This document shows positions 31,658 through 39,700 of a stretch of 49,232 nt of DNA, piece after piece. Within the stretch, counting starts at the first letter, position 1, and each line of letters opens with the position of its first letter. This DNA comes from Acidobacteriaceae bacterium (GTDB taxonomy: Bacteria; Acidobacteriota; Terriglobia; Terriglobales; Acidobacteriaceae), in NCBI GenBank assembly GCA_003140075.1, contig PLIO01000198.1:1-49232 (forward strand), written 5' to 3'. Below the pieces are notes generated by a model that saw only the letters and a program-made list of their open reading frames with translations, had not been told where the DNA came from and ran no database searches. The translations under genes were made by a program, and so were the position numbers.

Positions 31658-34345
31658 GTGGGGATACAGCCCGAGCGGTTGGGGTGGGGGTCAAGATTGC
31701 TCTTAAAGGCGGCCGCAGCGCTACTGCGTATCTCAAGCCTTGTAGTTCTGGCGCTTATTTCGCCAGGATACGCTGCTGGCGGGCTTCACTTGCGCATCAT
31801 TGTCGTAGATTCATCCGACAAAGCCAGCCAAATTATTGCTGCCCTCCATCGCGGTGAAGATTTCGCCGCGCTCGCGAAGCAGGACTCCTCCGATCCGTCG
31901 GCAGACGCAGGCGGTGAGCTGGGCGCGATGAGAGCTGAGGACTTGCGCGCCGAGTTGCGCGATGCCTTGCAGCGGCTGCGACCAGGACAAGTGAGTCCGG
32001 TCATTAAGATCCCAACCGGTTATGCCATTTTGCAACTGCTCCCTGAAGAGAACACGCCTACCACGTTGGTGGCAGAAGGAGTACCCGGCAATCAGACGAC
32101 GATGAGTTCGGCTGGAACTCTATCGGTCACTGGGCGCGCGGTAGTTCGCCAAACACCCGAGACCTCCGGGCTGGCGGAAATTGAAACCGCGTTTCGCTCA
32201 ATGCCCAAGCCCGACCGATGGAATTATGACGCAAGTACCATTTGCAAACTTCATCAGGATTCCGTTTCGCACCTGCAAGCCTACTTGAAAACGCTGTTGG
32301 ATTCCCAAACGTCTTCAGCGGCCAGTCCAACCGATTTGCTCGAAAGGCATTATGCCGCGGCCCTGGTCGAATCGTATCAAGGCCATATGGACGAGGCGAT
32401 CATGCATTGGGAGGCGTGTTATCGGATCGCCCAAACTGACCTACCAGAGCGGGTGCCACTGATCGAGGAAGCTCTCGGAGATGTTTATCTGCATAAGGCA
32501 GAGATGGAAAACGGCGCGTATCGCGATCCCGGCGACAAGTGTATTTTCCCTCCCCTGGCCGGCGCTGCCTATCCCAAGTATGAAAAAACGCAAGACGTCG
32601 AGAAAGCGATCCGATATTTTCTGACTTACCTCGAGAAGAAGCCCGACGACCTCGAAGTGAAATGGATCCTGAACCTGGCGTATATGACGCTGGGCAAGTA
32701 TCCGGACGGCGTGCCTTCCAAATACCTGCTCACGGCTCCGGCTACCGAAACCCCGGGCGAGAGCATTGGCCGTTTTGTGGACGTGGCCCACGACGCGGGG
32801 TTGGACGCTTTCCAGATGTCTGGCGGGGTCATCGTTGAAGACTTCGAGAATCGCGGGCTCTTCGACGTAGTGACCTCGGGCTACGACGTATGTGGGCACC
32901 TGCTTTATTTCCATAACAATGGAGACGGCACGTTCTCCGACCGCAGCGAAGCCTCTGGACTCGCCAAGATAGCCGCCGGCGCGAACGTAATCCAGGCTGA
33001 CTACAACAACGATGGCTGCATGGACATCCTCGTGCTGCGCGGAGGTTGGCAGGTACCGATGCCCCTTTCTCTGCTGCGCAACAACTGTGACGGCACGTTC
33101 ACCGATGTGACCCGCGAGTCCGGCCTGGGTGAACACCTATTCGCGACGCAGACGGCCGCGTGGGCTGATATCGATAACGATGGCTGGCTGGATCTTTTCG
33201 TGGCCGATGAACAGGGGCCGAGCCAGCTGTATCACAACCGGGGTGACGGGAAATTTGAGAACATCTCGCTCGGCGCGGGCATTGATCGTACCCAGTTCAG
33301 CAAAGGAGTGGTCACAGCTGACTACGACAATGATGGCTATCCCGATTTCTTTGTCTCCAACATCCGCGGCGATAACTTTCTCTACCACAACAACCAGGAC
33401 TGGACATTCACCGAAGTAGCGGCGCGCGCCGGAGTGCAGCAATCGTGGCAGAGCTTCGGTACATGGTTTTTCGACTATGACAACGATGGCTGGCCTGATC
33501 TGTTCGTGGCCAGCGACTACGCGTCGGTGGAAGAGACGATGCGCACCTACTTGGGGATTAGCCACAACGTTGGACCTTTGAAGCTTTACAAGAACATGAG
33601 GAACGGAACATTTAAGGATGTGACCGCAGAAGTTGGACTGGACAAAGTTTTCATGCCTATGGGCGCGAATTACGGCGACATCGACAACGACGGCTTCTTG
33701 GACTTCTACCTCGGGACCGGAAATCCTTCTTACGGTACGTTGGCTCCCAACGTCCTGATGCGGAACAAGGGAGGGAAAAGTTTTGTAGACATCACTGTCT
33801 CTTCAGGCACCGGCGAACTTCATAAAACGCACGGAATCGCGTTCGCGGATCTGGAGAACAACGGGAATGAAGACATCGTGGTGCAGATGGGAGGTGCGGT
33901 TCCCTCGGACGCACATGCCCTTCGCGTATTCCGAAATCCTGGACATGACAATCACTGGATCGCGATCAAACTAATCGGCGTAAACACCAACCGGGCCGCG
34001 ATCGGCGCGCGTGTCACCGTTACCACGCAAGGTCGCGACGGTGAAGCTCATTCTTTTTATCGCACTGTGGATAGCAGAGGTTCCTGGGGTGCGTCTCCTC
34101 TGGAGCAGCACGTCGGACTCGGCCCCGCTGCCAGGATCACAAAGGTCGAGATTTGGTGGCCCACGAGCAATACGCGGCAGGAATTCAAGAACGTCGCGAT
34201 GAATCAATACATCGAGATCAAGGAGTTTGCCCGGGACTATACCAAACTCAATCGGCAAACCTATCGCCTCGGAGCTGCCCAGCCTCTGCCTGTGTCGCTG
34301 GCGGGGGCCGGCCATCCGGTCGCCGCCGCGGGCGGTAAACCATGA
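31658..34345 (+). CDS. Exported parvulin-like/TPR/FG-GAP/ASPIC-UnbV protein (module copy 1)
   Basis: This 895-residue exported protein has a signal-like hydrophobic stretch (about 20-40), then a PpiC-type rotamase-like domain (45-130, GGELGAMR and LRPGQVSPVIKIPTGYAI). A TPR-like helical region follows (about 200-350), then seven FG-GAP/VCBS blades with Ca-type loops (DYNNDGCMD, DIDNDGWLD, DYDNDGYPD, DIDNDGFLD) and an ASPIC/UnbV C-terminus (about 790-860, EHVGLGPAARITKVEIWWP). The rotamase's conserved histidines are absent (HLRIIV in place of ARHILV, GYAIL in place of GYHIIK), so it is probably a binding domain. The start is a GTG (31658) without a clear ribosome-binding site; TTG codons at residues 8 and 14 are alternatives. 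The stop overlaps the next gene (ATGA). A paralogue occurs at 35319-37952. Confidence 0.9.
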   Translation: MGIQPERLGWGSRLLLKAAAALLRISSLVVLALISPGYAAGGLHLRIIVVDSSDKASQIIAALHRGEDFAALAKQDSSDPSADAGGELGAMRAEDLRAELRDALQRLRPGQVSPVIKIPTGYAILQLLPEENTPTTLVAEGVPGNQTTMSSAGTLSVTGRAVVRQTPETSGLAEIETAFRSMPKPDRWNYDASTICKLHQDSVSHLQAYLKTLLDSQTSSAASPTDLLERHYAAALVESYQGHMDEAIMHWEACYRIAQTDLPERVPLIEEALGDVYLHKAEMENGAYRDPGDKCIFPPLAGAAYPKYEKTQDVEKAIRYFLTYLEKKPDDLEVKWILNLAYMTLGKYPDGVPSKYLLTAPATETPGESIGRFVDVAHDAGLDAFQMSGGVIVEDFENRGLFDVVTSGYDVCGHLLYFHNNGDGTFSDRSEASGLAKIAAGANVIQADYNNDGCMDILVLRGGWQVPMPLSLLRNNCDGTFTDVTRESGLGEHLFATQTAAWADIDNDGWLDLFVADEQGPSQLYHNRGDGKFENISLGAGIDRTQFSKGVVTADYDNDGYPDFFVSNIRGDNFLYHNNQDWTFTEVAARAGVQQSWQSFGTWFFDYDNDGWPDLFVASDYASVEETMRTYLGISHNVGPLKLYKNMRNGTFKDVTAEVGLDKVFMPMGANYGDIDNDGFLDFYLGTGNPSYGTLAPNVLMRNKGGKSFVDITVSSGTGELHKTHGIAFADLENNGNEDIVVQMGGAVPSDAHALRVFRNPGHDNHWIAIKLIGVNTNRAAIGARVTVTTQGRDGEAHSFYRTVDSRGSWGASPLEQHVGLGPAARITKVEIWWPTSNTRQEFKNVAMNQYIEIKEFARDYTKLNRQTYRLGAAQPLPVSLAGAGHPVAAAGGKP

Positions 34346-35259
34346 TCAGAACCGCGGCTTCATGTCGACGTCTGCTGGCGGCAGCGGTTGCTGCACTGTT
34401 GTTGTCGGGCGTTTCACCGGCTAAGACGGAGCAGCGATATCCAGCGTTTGGACTCGTGTTGGAAATCAACGGTCCACACAGGTTCACGGTGTCCTGCAAG
34501 GAGATCCCGGGATTCATCGACGCAATGGCGATGCCGTTCGAGGTTCGTGACTCCGGAGACTTGAAGGCCATTCGCGCCGGGATGCTGGTGGACTTCACCG
34601 TGGTTGTGGATTCCGGCGCGCCTTATGCGGAGAAAATCAAGGTCCACCAGTTTGAAAGCCTCGACCAGCGGCCGCTTGAAGTTCACATGCTGAAAATGAT
34701 CGAAGGGGCGTTCGCGGCAACGCCCAACGCCGAAGAGATACTGGCTGTAGACCAGAAAGTCCCAGACTTCAGTTTGATCGACCAATACGGTCGTAAAGAC
34801 AAGTTCTCTGATTGGTTAGGGAAGGTCGTTGCCGTCTCTTTTGTGTACACCAAATGTTCCTTCCCCGAGTATTGCTTCCGCCTGTCGAACAACCTCGGAC
34901 TCGTCGGAAAGCGGTTCGCGAATCGCCTGGGCAAGGATTTGGTGCTTCTCACCATCACCTTTGACCCCACCAGTGACAGCCCGGAAGTTCTTTCCAAGTA
35001 TGCGAGCACATGGAGGGCAAGCGCCAAGGGATGGTATTTCCTCACCGGGCCTCCCGCAGAAGTGAAGCGAGTGTGTTTGATGTTCGGCATGAATTTCTGG
35101 CCGGAGATGGGCATGCTTGCCCATACCATGCACACCGCTGTTATTGACCGCCAAGGGCGTCTGGTGACGAACCTGGAGGGCAACGAGTTCAGCGCAGAAC
35201 AGTTGGGGAACCTGCTCGAAACCGTGATGGACCGCAAAACATTAACCAGTAGGAAGTGA
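34342..35259 (+). CDS. CusF-like/SCO fusion protein with CX5C motif (module copy 1)
   Basis: This 305-residue exported protein has a signal peptide (LLAAAVAALLLSG), then a CusF-like small domain (about 32-105) with CKEIPGF and AMAMPF (Cys52, Met62, Met64 where CusF has His, Met, Met). An SCO1/SenC thioredoxin-fold domain follows (about 137-295). Normal SCO proteins bind copper through CxxxC and a distant His; here the motif is KCSFPEYC (Cys172 and Cys178, CX5C), with the His probably at 261 (LAHTMHT). SCO proteins deliver copper to cytochrome oxidase or reduce its thiols. Two potential copper sites in one chain suggest metal relay. It overlaps the preceding stop by 4 bp, so both genes are translationally coupled. 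Confidence 0.9.
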   Translation: MIRTAASCRRLLAAAVAALLLSGVSPAKTEQRYPAFGLVLEINGPHRFTVSCKEIPGFIDAMAMPFEVRDSGDLKAIRAGMLVDFTVVVDSGAPYAEKIKVHQFESLDQRPLEVHMLKMIEGAFAATPNAEEILAVDQKVPDFSLIDQYGRKDKFSDWLGKVVAVSFVYTKCSFPEYCFRLSNNLGLVGKRFANRLGKDLVLLTITFDPTSDSPEVLSKYASTWRASAKGWYFLTGPPAEVKRVCLMFGMNFWPEMGMLAHTMHTAVIDRQGRLVTNLEGNEFSAEQLGNLLETVMDRKTLTSRK

Positions 35260-35318
35260 CAGCCAAAGCCTGTGAACCAAGGATTGACCCTCTGGACGTT
35301 GGAGCAAGGGCAAGGACG

Positions 35319-37952
35319 ATGCGTTTTCTTAAGGGCGAAAGACGACTACTTAAAGCGGCAGTTGCTCTGGGTTTGATGGCCGCCTCTACCTTCGCGACCG
35401 GTCAATCCAGGTCGAACCCATCTTTGGAAGAAATTACCTTGCAGATCATCGTCGTAGGTTCTCCGGAAGAGGCGGAGCACATCATCGATCGGGTGAAGAA
35501 AGGCGAGAGCTTTCCAGCTCTGGCGAAAGAAAAATCCATCGACTCGACCGCGGAGGAAGGCGGCAGCATGGGAAGTGTAGCGGTCTCGATGTTGCGCCCT
35601 GAATTGAGAGATGCCTTGCAGGGTGTCGGCCCGGGCCAGATCAGCCCAGTGGCTCACACCGCCCTGGGATACGCGATTTTAAAGGTGGTGCAGAGGGGCG
35701 GCGGCAGTGGCGGCAACACTAACTCCGGAGGGAGTTCGGCTACGGCGGCGACGGGAAGCGTCAAGTACATGTTCAATGTTGGTGGTTTGGGCGAAGCCGA
35801 ACTGGGTTTCACGAAGTCCCCCAAGACACGTGACTGGAGCCAGGACCCACGTCAGATCTGCGAGACGCGGAAGAAGTCGTTAGGCAATGAGAAGAAGTCC
35901 CTGGAAGATTTTCTGTCTCCTGCGAACCAGAAAGCCCGTGCCCCCTACGCGCCGATTGATCTGCTGAATGCGCACTTCTCTCTGGGCGAGATCCACTCCT
36001 ACGAAGGCGACATGGATCGAGCCGTAGAGCAGTACGAGGAGGCCTACCAGATCGCCGTCTCGGACGCGCCTCAAGCTGTCCCCCAGATGAATGAAGCTCT
36101 CGGAATCGCTTACTTGCACAAGTCCGAGATGGAAAACGACGTGTATCGCGCTCCCGGCGACAGATGTCTGTTGCCCATACCTCCCGGCAATGCTTATGCG
36201 AAAACTGGCGATTCCGAAAAATCTGTCGGCCATCTCCTGAAATATCTCGACCAGAAGCCTGACGAACTCGAAGTGAAATGGCTGCTCAACCTGGCCTATA
36301 TGACGTTGGGGGCTTATCCGGAGAAAGTTCCGCCGCAGTATTTAATTTCACCGTCCGTGTTCGCATCGGCGGAGAACGTCGGCCGATTTGTCGATGTGGC
36401 CCCGCAGGCTGGGCTAAATTCTTTTTCTATGGCGGGAGGAGTAATCGTCGACGACTTCGAGAACAAGGGGCGCTTCGATGTAGTTACGTCGAGCTTCGAT
36501 AGCTGCAGCCCCATGCACTTCTTTCACAACAACGGGGACGGGACCTTCACGGAGCAGGCTGCCAAGACCGGGCTGGCAGACCAGTTGGGAGGACTGAACA
36601 TCCTGCAAGCCGACTACAACAACGACGGTTGCATGGACATCCTGGTTTTGCGGGGCGCCTGGGAGATAGCACAGCGTAAGTCTCTGTTGCGCAACAATTG
36701 CGACGGCACCTTCACGGATGTCACGGCCGCAAGCGGCTTGGCAGTGCCGGCAACGAGCACGCAGGCCGCGGTCTGGGTCGACATAAACAATGACGGCTTG
36801 CTTGACCTGTTTGTGGCCAACGAGGATGCACCGGCCCAACTTTTCCTGAACAAGGGAGATGGCACGTTCGAGGATATTTCCGCGTCCACCGGCATTGACC
36901 GAATTGCGTTCAGCAAAGGCGTAGCGGCTGCCGACTACGACAACGATGGTTGGCCCGACCTGTTCGTTTCCAACCTGAACGGACCCAACTTTCTCTACCA
37001 CAACAACCACGACAATACTTTCACCGAAGTCGCATTGAAGGCTGGCGTGCAGTCGCTCACACGCGGTTTCGCAACCTGGTTTTTCGACTACGACAACGAC
37101 GGCTGGCCCGACCTGTTCGTGACCAGCTACTTCACCTCGGTCGATGAGTCGGCACGCACCTACCTCGGCCTTCCCCACAACGCTACAACGTTGAAGCTAT
37201 ACAAGAATATGAAAGACGGAACCTTTCGCGACGTGACCGCGGAAGTTGGGCTGGACAAGGTTTTCATGCCGATGGGCGCCAACTTCGGCGACATCGATAA
37301 CGACGGATTCCTTGACATCTATCTCGGGACCGGGAATCCCTCCTACGGCTCACTGGTTCCCAACGTCCTTCTCCGCAATCATGATGGAAAATATTTCGTG
37401 GATGTCACCGCCTCCTCGGGCACAGGCGAGTTGCACAAAGGACACGGCATCGCCTTTGCCGATCTGGACAATGACGGCGACGAGGACATCGTTGCCGAGG
37501 TTGGCGGAGCCACGCCAGGAGACAGTCATGCCCTGCGCGTGTTCGAGAATCCCGGCAACGGCAACGACTGGATCAGCCTGAAGCTGGTCGGCGTGAAAAC
37601 TAACCGGGCGGCGATCGGGGTCCGGATCAAGGTGACGGTAGAGAACAAGGGACAAGGGACACGCTCGATTTATCGCACGGTGGGCAGTGGAGGATCGTTC
37701 GGAGCATCTCCGCTGCAGCAGCACATCGGCCTAGGCAAAGACGCCCGAATCGTCGATCTAGAAATTCGGTGGCCCACCAGCAATACTCGGCAACATTTCT
37801 CTAACGTGGATAAGGACCAATTTCTCGAAATCAAAGAATTCGCTCAGGAATACGCCAAGCTGGACCGGCGGCCGGTCCGGCTGGGAGGCGCACACCGAGA
37901 TGCTCCGGCGATGGCCACGCAATCTCAAGCGAGTCCGGCAAAGAGTAAATGA
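35319..37952 (+). CDS. Exported parvulin-like/TPR/FG-GAP/ASPIC-UnbV protein (module copy 2)
   Basis: I start at the ATG at 35319 (MRFLKGERRLLKAAVALGLM, a proper signal peptide), giving 877 residues; a GTG at 35256 overlapping the upstream stop would add 21 unlikely residues. Domains follow copy 1: rotamase-like (about 35-125, SMGSVAVSMLRPELRDALQG), a Gly/Ser linker (GGGSGGNTNSGGSS), a TPR region, seven FG-GAP blades and ASPIC/UnbV. Similarity to copy 1 is very high in the blades (for example VFMPMGAN, GDIDNDGFLD and YLGTGNPSYG) and low in the linker. The rotamase histidines are again missing (TLQIIV, GYAILKV). This and the downstream SCO gene form the second unit of a tandem duplication. Confidence 0.9.
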   Translation: MRFLKGERRLLKAAVALGLMAASTFATGQSRSNPSLEEITLQIIVVGSPEEAEHIIDRVKKGESFPALAKEKSIDSTAEEGGSMGSVAVSMLRPELRDALQGVGPGQISPVAHTALGYAILKVVQRGGGSGGNTNSGGSSATAATGSVKYMFNVGGLGEAELGFTKSPKTRDWSQDPRQICETRKKSLGNEKKSLEDFLSPANQKARAPYAPIDLLNAHFSLGEIHSYEGDMDRAVEQYEEAYQIAVSDAPQAVPQMNEALGIAYLHKSEMENDVYRAPGDRCLLPIPPGNAYAKTGDSEKSVGHLLKYLDQKPDELEVKWLLNLAYMTLGAYPEKVPPQYLISPSVFASAENVGRFVDVAPQAGLNSFSMAGGVIVDDFENKGRFDVVTSSFDSCSPMHFFHNNGDGTFTEQAAKTGLADQLGGLNILQADYNNDGCMDILVLRGAWEIAQRKSLLRNNCDGTFTDVTAASGLAVPATSTQAAVWVDINNDGLLDLFVANEDAPAQLFLNKGDGTFEDISASTGIDRIAFSKGVAAADYDNDGWPDLFVSNLNGPNFLYHNNHDNTFTEVALKAGVQSLTRGFATWFFDYDNDGWPDLFVTSYFTSVDESARTYLGLPHNATTLKLYKNMKDGTFRDVTAEVGLDKVFMPMGANFGDIDNDGFLDIYLGTGNPSYGSLVPNVLLRNHDGKYFVDVTASSGTGELHKGHGIAFADLDNDGDEDIVAEVGGATPGDSHALRVFENPGNGNDWISLKLVGVKTNRAAIGVRIKVTVENKGQGTRSIYRTVGSGGSFGASPLQQHIGLGKDARIVDLEIRWPTSNTRQHFSNVDKDQFLEIKEFAQEYAKLDRRPVRLGGAHRDAPAMATQSQASPAKSK

Positions 37953-37997
37953 GATGCCTCGCTTATCGTTCACTCATGGAAAGGAGAAACGAAGTTT

Positions 37998-38909
37998 ATG
38001 AAACATATCGCTATGCTCGCAGCGTTGCTATTCCTCGGCGCAGGTTGTTGCTGGGCAGAACAGCAGTATCCGGTAACGGGCATGCTATTGAAGGTCGACC
38101 CTTCGCACGGGACCTTTGTCGCCTCTTGCCAGAGCATCCCCGGCTTCATGGATGCGATGGTCATGCCGTTCCAGGTTCGCGAAGCCAAAGAACTCCAAGG
38201 TTTGACGCCGGGGATGACCGTGGACTTTACGCTGGTCGTGGAGAAAGAGTCGAACTATGCCGAACATCTCCAAGTCCGCCGCTATGAAAGTGTCGAGCAG
38301 GATCCGATGACGGCTCGCCGGTGGAAGCTGCTGAACCAACTCTCCCATCTGGCGTCCGCCTCGGCGAAAGCCGTGAGCATCGGACAAAAGGTGCCCAATT
38401 TTACCTTGACAGACCAGAATCGCCGGCACGTCGTGCTCTCTCAATTCACCGGCAAAGTCGTCGTCATAAACTTTATCTATACGAGCTGTGCCCTGCCGAA
38501 TTTCTGCTTCCGCAACTCCAATAATTTTGGCGTACTCCAGAAGCGCTTTCAGGAGAAAATGAGCCGAGAGCTAGTGTTGCTCACCGTTACTTTCGATCCG
38601 CAGCGAGATCACCCCGATGTCCTCGCAAAATACGCCAAGACTTGGAAAGCCGACCCCGCAACCTGGCACTTTCTTACCGGATCTGTGCCCGACATTCAGC
38701 ACGTCAGCAACCTGTTTGGAGTGGACTATTATCCGGATGAAGGGCTCATGGACCATTCCTTGCATACCGCAATCATCGATCGCCAGGGAAAATTGGTGGC
38801 CAACCTCGAAGGCAATCTGTTCACGGCTGAGCAACTCGGGGATCTGGTGCAAATCATTCTGACGCGTGGAGGAAGCGGCGGCCCCAGTCAAACTTCGCCT
38901 GGCTCGTAA
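37998..38909 (+). CDS. CusF-like/SCO fusion protein with CX5C motif (module copy 2)
   Basis: This 303-residue protein has a signal peptide (MKHIAMLAALLFLGAGCCWA), a CusF-like domain with Cys44 and AMVMPF (Met54, Met56), and an SCO domain with TSCALPNFC (Cys164, Cys170, CX5C) and His253 in MDHSLHT. AAGGAG lies before the ATG in a 45-bp gap after the FG-GAP gene, instead of the overlap seen in copy 1. The C-terminal tail is Gly/Ser-rich. Both copies keep the same CX5C spacing, so it is an established variant and not an error. The envelope location and context suggest redox or copper handling for the partner protein or for a respiratory enzyme. Confidence 0.9.
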   Translation: MKHIAMLAALLFLGAGCCWAEQQYPVTGMLLKVDPSHGTFVASCQSIPGFMDAMVMPFQVREAKELQGLTPGMTVDFTLVVEKESNYAEHLQVRRYESVEQDPMTARRWKLLNQLSHLASASAKAVSIGQKVPNFTLTDQNRRHVVLSQFTGKVVVINFIYTSCALPNFCFRNSNNFGVLQKRFQEKMSRELVLLTVTFDPQRDHPDVLAKYAKTWKADPATWHFLTGSVPDIQHVSNLFGVDYYPDEGLMDHSLHTAIIDRQGKLVANLEGNLFTAEQLGDLVQIILTRGGSGGPSQTSPGS

Positions 38910-39536
38910 CCAGGACTCGGAATCGTCTGCTCGCAGATGAGTGGGATCCCAAAGTAAGGATAGGAATTCTTCTCGTGGTAGATATCTTGCGGTCGAATCC
39001 GATGTTCGGTCCAGCAGATAGATAAAGGATTAAATATCTGCTTTCAAAGGACACGTGATTTTCTTCCAGAATGCCGAGCATTTGCACTCTTCATTTACCA
39101 ATGGCGATCTCGCCGGACGACTGTGACCGATTTAGATTGGTACTGCTAAACGTTAGAGCTGTATCGGAAGCGAACCAGCGCGACAGTTTCGGTTATTCGG
39201 ACCTGAGGAGTTCGCTTTCGATACAGCCGTTTGAAGGAGGCCGCTTTGTTCGCGGCGGACGCTATGGGATTTCAATCGACTTTGGTTTGGAAGTTATTGA
39301 AGAGCAGAGTGTTTGCGGTGCGATCTTCAAATCGAAGTTCATCGATCCAACTCATGAAGCTCGGGCTCACGATCGCCTCATCGTAACCCGAGACGAACCA
39401 TTCTGCAAGACTGACTCCCAATCTCGAATCTCCGATGTCGCTTCCTTCGGGCACGCGACAGCGTCCGCCGCAAAGCGGCTTCGTTCAAACGCCCTTCTCT
39501 TTACTAATCGAGCAATTTTCGAGTGGTCGACAAGTC

Positions 39537-39605
39537 GGAAGTTATCCAGAAACGGGCTTCCGGGAGATCTGCCCCAAGCCGACTTCTGGCCCGAATAACT
39601 TCCGA
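39537..39605. repeat. Interspersed palindromic repeat, locus 4 (complete inverted pair)
   Basis: Left arm CGGAAGTTATCCAGAAACGG plus GCTT (39537-39560) and right arm AAGCCGACTTCTGGCCCGAA plus TAACTTCCG (39577-39605) are imperfect inverted copies separated by 16 bases. This is the best-preserved copy of the family. Confidence 0.8.
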
Positions 39606-39631
39606 ACTGGCCGCCACCCGGATTGTCCGAG

Positions 39632-39660
39632 CAAGAAAGCCCCGCTCGTGAGAGCGGGGC
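39632..39660 (-). terminator. Rho-independent terminator of the DUF3300 gene
   Basis: On the minus strand GCCCCGCTC and GAGCGGGGC pair perfectly around TCAC, followed by TTTCTT. It lies about 40 bases past the DUF3300 stop codon. Confidence 0.85.
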
Positions 39661-39700
39661 CTTCGATTTGGGCTGGAACGGTGACGACTATACGGAAGAC

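Larger units (their letters stand above)
38910..39700. other. Gene-poor interval with a complete palindromic repeat and a terminator
   Basis: About 790 bases. A + frame at 39071-39598 encodes up to 175 residues with moderately protein-like sequence in its middle (SIQPFEGGRFVRGGRYGISI), but it has no ribosome-binding site, no family resemblance and runs into the palindrome, so I do not call it. The palindrome (39537-39605) and the DUF3300 gene terminator (39632-39660) account for the right end. Confidence 0.5.

Noticed and set aside
39071..39598. 175-codon + strand frame after the second SCO gene
   Set aside because: Part of it looks protein-like, but it has no ribosome-binding site, ends inside the palindromic repeat and resembles no family; kept only as a remark in the interval entry.
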